Source of the DNA: Scalesia atractyloides
Lineage: Eukaryota; Streptophyta; Magnoliopsida; Asterales; Asteraceae
NCBI GenBank assembly: GCA_947069175.1
Contig: CAMTDV010000028.1
Coordinates: forward strand, 63,757,660 to 63,821,659
Direction: 5' to 3'
Length of the DNA stretch: 64,000 nucleotides
Of this stretch, positions 32,545 to 44,020 are shown one piece after another; positions within the stretch are counted from its first letter, which is position 1; each line of letters opens with the position of its first letter. A program made the translations under genes and the position numbers. The notes beneath the pieces are model-generated. The model did no database searches. It was not told the origin of the DNA and saw only the letters and a program-made list of their open reading frames with translations.

Positions 32545-35500
32545 TGTCACACCCCAGATTTCTAACCCCGAAATCCAAACACCAGTGGGCCCGGGTGGGG
32601 AGTATCGTGACAACAGTTGATAACATCATAGTCAATTAACATGGCACAGCGGAAGTCTTGGAGTAAAATTACTATTACAAACCGAATGTTCGAAAATACA
32701 AAATAATATACAATCTTGTAATAGAAGATCCACAGGCGGATCATAAATTGTACAAGGAAAGAATATAAAACAGACTTTGGGCAGATTTAGGATTTGCAAG
32801 ATCCTCTATCACTACCGAGCACTTCCAGCTTATTTTCGTATTGTACCTACAGATTAGTCTTTTGAAAATACATCAGCTTTCACTGGTAAATACACCCAAC
32901 TGACTCATTTTGAAAACATTTAAAAAATGTTTTAGGTGCGTATCAGCACAAAAATCTTTTTATAACTTGGGTTAACTGACCGTCCAACCTTGTTAAAGGT
33001 TTACATGTTTGTCATACATACGGGGCTCGGCACGAAAACCGAGACACAATTAACGTACACACCACTTTGGACTCACGAATGAGTCAATTCCTCCCAACCT
33101 TGTGGGAATGCATAATGGAGCAGTCTATCGGGTGTATGCCTACACCCACGCTAAGGTCGTGGCCATTTCGATTATAATGAGCCGAGGATATTCAGGACAC
33201 GGTAGTCAACCCCCGATGTTAATTTATCAAACAAAACTGATTAAAACAGAATATGCGGATCTCTATTTCCGTACCGGCGTTCGATTAATCCCATTTCCGA
33301 CCAAGCGGTAATAATTTACCGTAACCCAAGCCCGTACAGAGGAAATAAGTCGAGAGTATTTACCTGAGCTAGTCTTATTTTAATTTTATTAACTCAGCCG
33401 TATTCAAAATGAGCTAAGTGCAGATAGCATTTACTGGCAAGTCTCTAGTCTGTATTATGGCATAAACTAACCAATTAATTACTAACGGTCTTATTTAAGT
33501 CATAGATTTATACCGACTAGCGTACTTGATCAAAACGTATGACCCTAGATTAAACGATGATCGGATAGAATGTAGTTTAATCCAACAAGTACCTTGACTT
33601 GTTTAATATGGGTAAACTATTAACATTCTGGATTTTGAGACTTAAATGACAAGGTTAAATCCGTTTTGTTAATTTCCGTAAAATAGTTACATATACGTAA
33701 CTATGCGCTCAATAGCGATATCGGGTAACCGGATGAGTCATGGACAAGTTCTATATGCCATTATACTTTAAATAAGTTAAGATATCAATAGGATATCAAC
33801 TTGCATGCCCGTTAAGGTTTTAAAACGAAATTATGCCTTATAGGGGCATTTTGGTAATTTTATAATAGTTTATAAATTATTTGGGATTCTGAGTTTATAA
33901 CATGTACCTACTGTAAATATGTTTAAAATAAGTTTTAAAATCAGTAGGTATCAAGTTTTAGTCAATAATATGGTTTAAAACCATATTATGCGCCGAAACG
34001 GTGCTTATGTCGTAAAATGACGTTTTTAACTGATGTTTACAAAAATTGACATTTGGATCAGATTAAAATGTTTAAAATATGTTATTTAATATAACATATC
34101 AGTAGATAAATGATTTACCTTGAAAAGATTTGATTAAAATATTTTATAAGCCACAGGGGCTAAAACTGTCATTTTTCGACATGTTTGAAAACTTGCTTGA
34201 AAACTCAGTTTATAACTTGGCTTAAGATCCCAAATAATCCTACTTATAATATTACATCAGCAGGAAACTCATTTTCAAGTTTATTATCATTAAAACCTTG
34301 TTTTGTTCAAAAAGGCATTTTGGTCAAAAATACATAATTATGGAACTTGTGCATAAACTTGGATTCTGATTATGATCATGTAATATAACCTCAGAGGGTT
34401 ATGCTACATAAAATTATGATCATAATGCAACTTTAGATCAGTATCTAACTAATCTAAATTGGGTCAGAATCGAAAGTCAAAGCAGAAGTCAAACTTTGCG
34501 ACTTTCGGTTGCGAACCGACCCATAGAACTGAAATTGACAGCCGAACATGTTCATACATGTTCTAATAATTATTAACAACTTGTTTAAGTGTCAAAACAG
34601 GTTTCATAACGTATATAATATCAATTTATGATTTTTCAGAAAAATGGCATGTTTGACTTTTTAATAACTTAACTTTGACCCGTCAATTAGTCTAGCAAAC
34701 TGATCTTCAGGAGGTGCCCTTTATAGGGACTAACACCTACCTTACTATGATCACTTAGCCATATTCATTTCGAACAATGGCTGGACCATAATGGTCTTAA
34801 CCGAAAGTCAAAGCGTTTTACGTAAAACGCTTGACTTTTGCCTATAAAACCTATAAACGAAAATGCACAAGGAAGAACACTTACCTGTGATCCCTAGATG
34901 CAAAAGAACTATGTTGGATTGCTCCTTTTAGTTAGGAACTTCTAGAGGAGGGAGAAGAGATGAAATGAGAAGGTGCAAGTTGGAATGGTGAACTAATGCA
35001 CCTATTTATAGTTGGAGAGCTCAAAGGAGGTGAAGCCAGGTGTTTAGGGGTGTAAGAAGAAGCTTACAAGTGTCCTAAAATGTGGCATAGCAGTTTAGGG
35101 AAGCCATGGTTTCGATTTAATAGTTTTGGAGTTTTGCTTGAGACTAAACAAAACTTTATGCTGCAGGTCTCTTCTCGGGGGCGCGAGAGACACAGGCCGG
35201 CTCTTCGCGGCCCGCGACCGCCCTTAATTCAGTTTCAAAATTTGACACTTTGACCCCTTAACTTTAAAAAGCTTATAGAAACCATTTTAAACACCTTTTT
35301 TGCACTTTTAGCCCTCCGTAGCCAATGTTTGGCATACCCGGGATTATGCCCGGACATTGTCGAGCTCTCGGTTCATTAAAGGTCACTCAGAGGTATAAAT
35401 TAACATGTTGACACTTTTAATCCCTCCATTATCCAACTTTCACATATTCACAAAATTGAACTCTCTCGTCCAACAAACGGCACGTATGAGAGTTAGGACT

Positions 35501-35782
35501 TCACAAAGGATCACTCAGAGGCTTATTACAAGCATGTTGATTCCGATGTCACTCAGAGGCTGGGCATGTTGACATATCAGTCACTCAGAGGCCAAATTTC
35601 AAGCATGTTGACGTATCAGTCACTCAGAGGCTAATGATTTAAGCATGTTGACATCGGTTCGTCACTCAGAGGCTCAACTTGAGCATGTTGACGCCTTTAG
35701 CCCTTATTGGTCTTTAATAGACTATATTAAAAATACAACACGTGTCACTATATTAGTGGACACGATTTTACAGGGTGTTACA
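32545..35782 (-). mobile_element. Solo LTR of a Gypsy element (3.2 kb) with target duplication ATTTC
   Basis: On the plus strand it begins TGTCACACCCCAGATTTC and ends CAGGGTGTTACA. On the minus strand it opens TGTAACACCCTG. The bases ATTTC flank it on both sides (32540-32544 and 35783-35787). No internal domain, primer site or polypurine tract adjoins either end, so two LTRs have recombined and the body is lost. A truncated relative is at 56460-57860. The insertion is nested in the Helitron and therefore younger than it. Confidence 0.9.
35384..35690. repeat. Minisatellite in the solo LTR: CACTCAGAGGC...CATGTTGAC
   Basis: CACTCAGAGG occurs at about 35384, 35514, 35549, 35581, 35621 and 35664. 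Each copy is followed 8-25 bases later by CATGTTGA. Spacing is 32-45 bp in the right part. It lies near the 5' end of the LTR on the minus strand, where promoter elements would sit. Confidence 0.85.
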
Positions 35783-38236
35783 ATTTCCCATCAAAATAGC
35801 AACTATTTTTATTTCAACAGTTGTAGTTTTACGTAATTTGGTAGTACCTAGCTTGACGTGGTTTCAGCAAGACTTGCATTTCGTCCTACCCCTTTCATGG
35901 ATGTTCAAAGCTCCATCTTACATATAAATACAAAATAAAATAAACGGATTATTTTCAACCTTATAACATGTATCGAAGATGTTTTCATTGAAATTAAGAA
36001 TGCAAATTGACATACCTTGACGAAGATATAACCTGGTATTTCAATTAACTCAAAACTTAAAACCCTATAAGATGCAAAAACATAAACACGAAATTGATCA
36101 ATAAAAACTCGCAAATAACTATGATGAATACATTTGAAAAAACAATACCTTTAATTTAATGAAACCAAACAGTCATCGGCTTTGATTCCACCGTCGCCGT
36201 TGATTTCGATTGAATCAGTCTGGTCTGATTAGCGACGAGTGGAAATCCGAGCAACAATCCACCAACTGCTTTCATTTCTCCTACGGGATGAAATTGTAGG
36301 TTATGCCAATCTGATTGTTGATGAAATTTCATTAAAAAAATCTGTTGAAATCACACCACTGCACAGGATTGCAAGATGGATGGATTCTGAATAGGTTAGA
36401 TAAAACCAGTAATCCAAAGCATCAGTAACATTATTAGTCTTTGGTAATTACTTAATTTCTATAACTAGATTTGCTGTTAATACTTGCTTCTGAATTTTGG
36501 TCAATTTGACCTGGCAGCATGTAAGCTCAATCTTTATCGCTGAAACTAATAAATTCACATCAACATATCAGCAACAAAATAAGCAAGTTTGACTACCAAA
36601 GTAAAAAAGAAATAGTAAATTTGACCATCAACGCAGTATATAATTGAATAAAGTTACCTCAACTAATGGCATGAGAATGAAATGGTAAACATAATGTGTT
36701 TTGCATTTTAATTTCTTTAAACCCTCGTAATATGGTAATATTGGGTCTCTTAGCAATTGCTTGAAGATACCTTCACACACTAATGCGGCAATGCCTTATC
36801 TTTCATCCAATAACTGATAGAAAAAAAAAAACTACATAAGCATGATATATTTATATTCAACTTAATTGATAAATGGAAACAAAAACTAACCATTCTGCAT
36901 TATTAACTATCGGATTCCAGGATTTTGGATTGCCTCAAACATCCTGTTATATTTATATTTATCCTCAGATAATTTACAATTCCTGCAAGACAAGATTCAA
37001 TGCACCATTTTCTTCCCGATAAGAATACAAATGCTGCACAAAGTTGGAGTCATAGCGAACTGGATATAGGCTCTTTGAAATGCTGCACATAGGAAAACAC
37101 ATGTACACCATTAGCTTGCTAACTTCAAGTGACAAGAAAAGCAAATAAAGTAAAAAAAAAAATTCCCGTCACCAAATCAAGTGTAGGTAACAATTTGTTG
37201 ATACATTATGTACTTATCAATTAACTAACGATAAATATAATTATTCAGGTCAGCCCAACCCAACCCCAAAATAAGTTAACCGCCATCCAACCTTGGTGAC
37301 CTACACAACCAGTTTTCCACTCTGATTTTGTTAATTTTCCACTCTAATTTTGCTCATGAACTTTGAAATAACCTAACAAAAGCACTATGTTAGACAAAAA
37401 TTATCACAAAAGGAAATTTATCATACACAAACACATTAACTTATTCATTCTACTATTCTACTGAAGCCGTAGTTGCTGAGTAGATACTTGTTTACTAATA
37501 AACCAGAAAGTTTGATGAGTACCAGGACGTCACGAATCTGATCATGCAGAATCTACTCGATGTTGCGGTTTTGATTTCCATCATTGTGATTTGGATAGAA
37601 ACAAACCAACTGGATTCAATTGAATGATTGTTCTTCTGTGTATGCAATTAGAGGACTGGTGGTAGTGGATTGAGGTGGCTGAAAGAAAATTTGAAAAGGA
37701 AGCTGAAACGAAGGGTTGGATTCCTAAAGCAAACCACCACGATTTACCGCAAAGGGTGCAGGTGCAGTGGTCATGTCCATGATGCCCTACTTGCTTCTCT
37801 TTGCTGGAAAGGGGGTGAGGAAAGGTGATAAGGATTGGCGAAGAAGATTTGAAGAGGTTTGGTAACCCACGATAACTGATGACGTGGGAGAGAAATTGAA
37901 GCAAAGGAAAACCATACTCAACCTCTGCTTCTAGAAGCTTTTTCGGAATTATTATGGTCAGGATTTCATCTTAACTTGATCTAAGGGCTGATATTCATCC
38001 AAAAGTAGTTACAATTTAAGGGAACATTAGAATATATAATTGGTCAGTAGTATTAGGAACTGTATTTGAACCAATCTATCCTCCATTTGTGTTTGAGTCG
38101 GTTTTTTCTTTTCTTTTTTTTTTCTGGTGTGCATTATTGCACGGCAATATAGATTCTAATTTCAGAAATTTTACAACAATATAAGCAATTAATAGACTTC
38201 AATTGTTAATATACTGAATTTAAGCAATTTAAACTT

Positions 38237-38361
38237 TTTTTAATGGCAAAATCTTTTAACACCTTAATTTCACCTTTATATTGCACTTGTAAGGACTTGA
38301 ACGCATAACCTCATCATTAGTAAAGAGGGATACCATATCATTAGACCAATAAGACATGAGT
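38237..38361 (-). mobile_element. Possible tRNA-derived SINE-like sequence
   Basis: On the minus strand TCTTATTGGTCTAATGATAT resembles a Pol III A box region. About 40 bases on, TTATGCGTTCAAGTCC resembles a B box (GTTCAANTCC), and the sequence ends near an A-run (38232-38238). No target duplication was confirmed. Confidence 0.35.
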
Positions 38362-38472
38362 AAGCAATTCCAACTAATTAAAAGTTTAGAAAATAAGCTA
38401 GAAAAAAATTAATAGAATATTAATACGTCTATATATTTTTATTTTTACCATTGTCCTTTTACTAATATATAT

Positions 38473-39991
38473 AGAGAAACGGGATCAGAAGAAAACGATT
38501 GTAAGTGTGAAAACGATGAGAACGGATTCTGGCCAAACATGTGGTAGGGGCGCTAAATGATATGCAGAGTACATTGTCATTGTGCAATTTCCGCCCAATA
38601 AAAGGTGTTTTAAATTCTTTTTAAACAAAATTCCAAAATTTTGTATTAGTTGTTACCTCATCTCCAAGCTTTCAAGATCTATAAAGTATAATGTGGATTC
38701 TACTCTACAGAGTAATTTTTTATTTGTTTTCATATTTGATTCCAGCAAATCATGTAACAGATATGGCGTTTTCTTTCTTTATGGTTGTTTCAATGGAGGT
38801 TTTTTTTCTCAAAATAATATTTGAAATGGCGTTTTATTTTTTTAATGTTGTTCTTCATATATTCAATATTTGGCGTTATTATTATTAATCTCAATTGTCG
38901 TTTGGGATCTAATATATGCTTATATTTTTACGATCAATGGCATTTTTGGTTACATACATCTGATTACTTGTAGCTATTGGCGTTCATTAGTTCTTTCTAT
39001 TCGTTGATTATTCAACTTATGCATTTTCATTAACATGTTTCGGAAGACTATATTATCAGTTATTTATATTGATTATTATTCAACTAATGGCATTTTCGTT
39101 AATATATTTTATTAAGATAGTAACATCAGTTATTCTTATTGTTTATTATTCAATTAATAGCGTTTATCGATAATGTTTTTTCAGACAAGTGTGTTTCTTC
39201 AAATGAAAGTTTTCCCGAAAACTGGTTTACCATTTATCATTCCCGACGTTAGTGAAAAGTTAAAGCCAAAAATAGACATGATAGTCTAAAGCCTCGATGA
39301 TTGTTATTCATTGTATGTCAGATATGCGACGGCTTGTGTTTTTCTGTTAGAAAAGGGACTGAAAAGATAAACGCCAAAGGAGAAACACATATTAAGTATT
39401 ATGAAGACACCTCACTCAGCTCCAGAAGCATGTTATACATAGCATGTCTAAGTTGAATTTGGGACCGGTTAAAGCGTTTATGTTATGAAGACTTGTTTTG
39501 GTGGTTTTGAAGACGTGGGTGGAAGTAAAGTTGATTTTAAGAACTAAAAAAGGCAAATTAACTTGTTTATAGGGGAATATGACGCTGAGATGGTTGTGAG
39601 ACATTTGCATGAAAAAAAAACAGTCTCAGCTAATTTCTCGTATGACTACTTCATAGATGATGATAATCGTTTGAAAGGACTTTTTTTGGTAAGATTATCA
39701 ATGCAAACGTAATTACCACGTGTTTGATGATGTAATTTCGTTTGACACCACGTATCGTTCCAACAACTAACATTTACAATTCTATTTTTTTGTGTGTTTT
39801 GGCGTTTTCAATGATTAAATGCATTGGCGTTTTGTTCCAGTTTCATTTATCAATGGCGTTTTCATGTGCAGCTACTCTATGTTATTTTCGAAAATGCCAC
39901 CACGCCAATCTAATCCAGGATTGTTTTGACCCAACGGATGAGAGGATTCTCACCATTTTCATACTTATAGGCGTTTTCTCTAAACTTCCCC
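38473..39991. mobile_element. Mutator-like element with FAR1-type transposase remnant
   Basis: The left end has AGAAAACGATTGTAAGTGTG, then AAAACGATGAGAACG (38489-38525). The reverse complement of 39975-39925 reads AGAAAACGCCTATAAGTATG, then AAAATGGTGAGAATC. So it has moderately diverged inverted repeats, flanked by TATATA on both sides. Inside, GGCGTTTTC or a near variant recurs at 38764, 38829, 38873, 38985, 39796, 39827, 39854 and 39970. Degraded forms lie at 38938, 39077 and 39158. Confidence 0.6.
39190..39780 (+). pseudogene. FAR1/FHY3-like transposase fragment
   Basis: On the plus strand, across several frames, the sequence reads SLDDCYSLYVRYATACVF (39290-39345, the N-terminal FAR1 DNA-binding domain: 'SLDEAYEFYNRYA...CGFSVRKG'). 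Next come GGFEDVGGSKVDFKN (39500-39545) and EYDAEMVVRHLHEKKTVSAN, then SYDYFIDDDNRLKGLFW and CKRNYHVFDDVISFDTTYRS (39576-39770), which match the start of the MULE transposase core. At least four stops or frameshifts are present. The core catalytic region and the SWIM finger are missing. This is a decayed transposase rather than a host FAR1 regulator, judged by its position between inverted repeats. Confidence 0.75.
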
Positions 39992-40031
39992 TATATATGG
40001 ATTCAAAATTAGATGAAAAATAAACTCAGAT

Positions 40032-41520
40032 ATGTAACACCCAAAAACGGGTTTGTAATCAAACCACTGAATATTAAAGAGCGGGTAAAAGACCGTTAGT
40101 GGTGAAAATGAACCCGTAAACAAAATAACTAGGAACAAATTAACCTAGTTAATAACATGTATATAAATAACAAGACAATGAGTTGTAGTCTCATTTATAA
40201 TCAAAACTAAACTAAAGGGACCAAAGTTGGTAAAAGGGAAAGTTGTGTTTAAAAAGGAAAATTAAAACACAACACATACTTAGTGTGTATGTGTGTGTGT
40301 GAATCGACCAGGAGCATAGAAGGAGGGAGAAACCCCTTCTTGACCTAATCTCCAAAATCATCAAAATTGGAAGGGAAATTGGACACCAAATCGATGCATG
40401 AACGCATATTGTCCATCACCTTGATTAGGGAATCATGAGGTATGTCTCAAAACTTTGATTGATGAAAGTTATAATTGGAGACAAGTAGAATACTTGTAAT
40501 AAGGTTGATGGATTATGATCCAAAGATGAAATTAAGTGTATATGTATGCTTGATTTCGTTAGACTTAAATAAATTATGCACTATTTGATGTAAGATTACT
40601 TGTAGGTTATTTACAAGTAGCTGTTGGAGTGGGTTTTGATTATTTGATGAAATAGATGATACAAAAGTGTTCATGATCATCATACTTGTATGTATGTGTA
40701 AGATATTTAAACAATTAGAGGTTCGAATAAGTGTTCATACATAACTTGAAATGAGTTTTGTATGATATGATGAAATTGATGTTATGTCAATGTTAATGAG
40801 TGTTTGAGAACATGTTGTCTTCTAGTTTGTATGTAGAACTGGATTATATTAGGTATTCGGATGAATGTCTAGTAATATGATGAGATGAGTTGTTTTGTGA
40901 TAATGAAACAATTCCAAGTTCTCGTGTAATTACTGATAGATTAGCATATGATAGTAGAAACTATGTTAATTTGATATTAGCAATCACATGAACTTGGTTT
41001 GAGAAACATAACTTAAATGGTGGCCTAAGAATAGCACTTACCGGGTAATTAACAAAATGCATAAATGAGTTGTTAAACTTGTTCGTGGGTTTGTATGAGT
41101 AAATAGACAGTTGACTTTTAAAAGTCAAACTGACCTATAATAAGATCGAATGATAAATTTGATATAAAATTCGTAAGGTGGAATAGTCGTGTTAAATGAT
41201 GACTAACCTAACCATTTGCGAATGATAAATGATAGTTTGATGCTTGACAAGCTAGGTGGAGGCTTGGGAAGAAGCGGGTCAAACGGAACAAGTACGCGGG
41301 AAAAGGCATAATCAGATTTCAAGGTAAGTAAAGCTTACATCCTTAAAATAGTAGATTTACTTATGTAGTTGAATAAGCGTTTTGGGTATTCGGAACGAGA
41401 TTTTGAAATATAAAGTTCCAACACGGATAGATACGGGTTGAAACAAGTTAAAAAGGTATTAAATCATATTTGATGGTAAAAAGGGTAAACAGTAATTTAG
41501 TCATGTAATGACAAATAAAC
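40032..41520 (+). mobile_element. Gypsy LTR fragment interrupted by the Gag-only element
   Basis: It begins TGTAACACCCAAAAACGGG, a usual start for chromovirus LTRs, and continues with a TATATAAATA at about 40160 and a TG microsatellite at 40281-40300. The text runs on as LTR-like until 41520, where the Gag-only element starts. No right-hand remainder was found after that element, so it was lost with the 3' deletion. Confidence 0.55.
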
Positions 41521-41703
41521 TGTAACATCCGTCAAAAACCGGGTTATCCAAACCCGCTTCGTTTATTAACCGAACATCCAGTTAAAATTTTCGTTGCATG
41601 TTTAGGGCTCAAACTAATTTTAAACAATACATAATTAATAAATATATTAGAATTTAAAATATATAATTGAAAATTAATAATAAATAATGAAATAAAAATT
41701 ATT

Positions 41704-41774
41704 TGCAGACGCCGGGTTTCGAACCCGGGTCACTCTCAAGACCAAACACACTTCACACCACTCCCGCCACATAC
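41704..41774 (-). other. tRNA-like module M1 (class II type, antisense) in the 5' LTR
   Basis: On the minus strand CCGGG-TTCGAAA-CCCGG forms a perfect T-arm (5-bp stem, 7-base loop), with B box GGTTCGAAACC at 41714-41726. About 50 bases upstream GTGGCGGGAGTGG resembles the A box of Leu/Ser-type tRNAs. No closed acceptor stem or anticodon arm is evident, so it is tRNA-related, not a working tRNA gene. Confidence 0.6.
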
Positions 41775-42510
41775 ACTAGTTGTGTGATTTCTGAAACAAA
41801 AAAACTCTTATACGAAAACTCACAGAGTCACCGGTTTGAACCAAGTCTGTAACCGCCGAAACTGACTCAATCATTGAATCCGGCAGTTGACTCCGAAATC
41901 AGGTAAATGTAATTGACGATTAACGTCAGTTATAACCGAAACCTTAAAGCCTTTCATTCAAAATCGTGGAAATCATAACCGAAAAATTTAAATCAAAGTG
42001 AAGACCGCCACTGCTTATAAATACTAACTACAAGCGCATACTTCCAATCGTTCACGAAATCTATGCTCAAAACCTTTGTTCTGTTCGCCGGAATTCCCTT
42101 CAGTCGCCGAAATTTGTCTGCATTTCGCAGGAATTTGGTCACCGGAAAACCGAAAACATACCAGTCTTGACACTCTATAAATACCGACCAATTCACCTCA
42201 ATTGAACTGGCACACTTTCTCAATCATCACTTATAACTCTCTGAAAGAACCCTCTGCTTCAATTAGCATCGCCAGAATTTTGTTGTCACCGGAGGCATCA
42301 CCGAAGTATCACAACCATCTCTGTTCGGTATATCTTACACCTAATCCCTCTCATTTTTATTAGTCTCATATGTAGTTATTCAAAATTTAATAAAGGAATT
42401 GATTAATGAATCGAAGAAATCGGATTTTAACAGTTCTGGGTTGTTTTAACGAAGAAGATGAAGTTTAGGTTGGGTATATATTTAACATAAATCGGGTTAT
42501 ATCTCGGATT

Positions 42511-42922
42511 AGTCACACAGTCCAGCGGTGGACTGTGTGCATTTGAAACATAGAGATACCGAGTTCGAGTCTGTCCTTGTTCCGATTCGTCACAATATTC
42601 AAACCTTTTTATAAAACCCAAATACGGAACCTTTCAGTTAGTATATAAGATTAATAAAAACAAGTATTTTAAACAGGTTAGACACACAGTCCAGCGGTGG
42701 ACTGTGTGCAAAGTTAAACCACAGGTCACGGGTTCGAAACTCATCATGCGCACCGGTTCAATATAATTAAAATTCTTTTTAAAATAAATGATTTCTGGAT
42801 AAATCTAAATAGTATATAAGTATAATTAAAAACATAAATATTTCGGGTTAGACACGTAGCTCAGTTGGTAGAGCTGCGTGCACGCGTACGGGAGGTCACG
42901 AGTTCGAACCTCACTCAGCGCA
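42511..42922 (+). other. Tandem tRNA-like modules M2-M4 in the 5' LTR (period ~170 bp)
   Basis: M2 and M3 each start with a perfect 10-bp hairpin, CACACAGTCC-AGCGGT-GGACTGTGTG (42514-42539 and 42683-42708). A B-box-like GAGTTCGAGTC (42561) or GGGTTCGAAAC (42730) follows 22-23 bases beyond. M4 at 42851 carries TAGCTCAGTTGGTAGAGC, a canonical A box/D-arm, and GAGTTCGAACC (42900-42910). Each lies at about 170-bp spacing (42514, 42683, 42853), preceded by GGTTAGACAC in M3 and M4 and by a diverged form in M2. The AGTATATAAGNNTAA spacer is shared. D-arm-like stems are extended into a longer hairpin. Confidence 0.65.
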
Positions 42923-43433
42923 TATAATAAACACGGTCCGTCCGGTCAACGGTCAACGCTCGGTCCACGGTCAAAGTCAAAAAGTCAACATTTTTATATT
43001 TTTCTTATTTATTTTATTTATTTATTTAATTTAAAAATAAATTAAAAATACTTAAAAATAATATTTTAAAGTTAGAAAGTGTCCTTAAACTCACAAAAAT
43101 AAATCTAAAAATCCTGTAAGGTTATGAATTAAAATTATTAATCTCAAATAAAATCCATTTATTTACCGAACCACTATGTTATTATTTAGGTTAGTTCCTC
43201 TCGTGGTTAAAACCAAATTCGTCCGCATTCATCATCAATCCAAGAAACGCAAGCACTGTGAGTGAATTCTTACAAACTCCCCTTTTTTATTCATGTTTTG
43301 GGGTGTATCATGTGTCGCTTAAATAAATTCGCTTATTCAAACTCGTGCTATACCATTATATGATCTAAACTTGGAATGTAAATATTGTTTGTTGTGATGT
43401 ATTACATATTGTCAAGTTGTATACAAATTATTT

Positions 43434-43592
43434 ATTAGGCCCATCAGTTCCTCGTGGGAGACGAGTTGAACAACGCGTGCCTCAAAAACATTCATTAGGC
43501 CCATCAGTTCGTTGAACAACGCGTGCCTCAAAACTCATTCATTAGGCCCATCAGTTCCTCGTGGGAGACGAGTTGAACAACGCGTGCCTCAA
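43434..43592. repeat. Threefold ~60-bp repeat in the 5' LTR
   Basis: ATTAGGCCCATCAGTTCCTC, then GTGGGAGACGAGTTGAACAA and CGCGTGCCTCAAAA occurs three times (43434, 43495, 43541). The middle copy lacks the internal CTCGTGGGAGACGA. The solo LTR of this family carries different repeats at the corresponding place. Confidence 0.85.
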
Positions 43593-44005
43593 AACAATCA
43601 TTTATAGTATGTGTGTGCAATATTTAATATTATGTGTTTTGTGAATAAATTTACAGCTATATTTACTCATATGTGGTTATGCACTTTATTTTATAATCAA
43701 TACAATAAACACGTTTAAATGTTTTCATAGGATTCACTCGCCAACTTTTTGTTGACCCAAAAACCATTTTTACACATGATACAGGTGGACAGGATGAAGC
43801 AAGGAACACATAGGAAATTGCCTTAGAAGAAGAATAATGAAGTCTAGAAAGATGTATAGGACATGTTGTACTTGTATGATTTGATTGTATGATCTCCTTT
43901 AAATTGTAATAATAAATATGAAACATTATAATAAATGTCATGAGCTTTGATGAAAACCCAATCATGCCCCGATCACCTTTTTCCGTTGCGGGTCGGGGTG
44001 TGACA

Positions 44006-44020
44006 GATTGGTATCAGAGC
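44006..44020 (+). promoter_or_regulatory. Primer-binding site (initiator tRNA-Met)
   Basis: GAT then TGGTATCAGAGC follows the LTR end directly. The latter is the complement of the 3' end of plant initiator tRNA-Met, the usual primer of these elements. Confidence 0.92.

Larger units (their letters stand above)
29111..38153 (-). mobile_element. Helitron with intact ends, carrying a gene fragment and a nested solo LTR
   Basis: Read on the minus strand the element starts TCTATATTGCCGTGC at 38153, preceded by A. It ends with a hairpin (29122-29137), six bases and CTAG at 29111, followed by T. A 5' TC end, a 3' hairpin about ten bases before CTAG, and insertion between A and T without duplication are the defining features of Helitrons. 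The total is 9.0 kb, or 5.8 kb without the 3.2-kb solo LTR. No Rep/helicase or RPA-like ORF is seen, so it is non-autonomous. The cargo includes a bromodomain exon fragment (30294-30400) and unrecognised minus ORFs: 37904-37581 (107 codons, with a His/Cys-rich GHHGHDHCTCTLCGKS stretch), 36275-36156 (39 codons) and 31613-31344 (89 codons). Confidence 0.8.
41521..44005 (+). mobile_element. 5' LTR of the Gag-only element
   Basis: It starts TGTAACATCCGTC and ends GGTCGGGGTGTGACA. TATAAATA occurs at 42014-42023 and 42175-42183. The R/U5 side includes the text CACCTTTTTCCGTTGCGGG shared with the solo LTR at 59756-62592. It carries four tRNA-like modules and a threefold ~60-bp repeat. Confidence 0.88.

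Noticed and set aside
37581..37904. A real host gene in the Helitron
   Set aside because: The 107-codon ORF has no recognisable family or exon partners; it is mentioned only as possible cargo.
41993..42223. 76-codon minus ORF, repeated at 47443-47673
   Set aside because: It recurs only because both LTRs contain it; the solo LTR does not keep it, and it resembles no known protein.
41704..42922. Functional tRNA genes in the LTR
   Set aside because: A/B boxes and T-arms are visible but no closed acceptor stem, proper anticodon arm or terminal T-run was found, so I list them only as tRNA-like modules.
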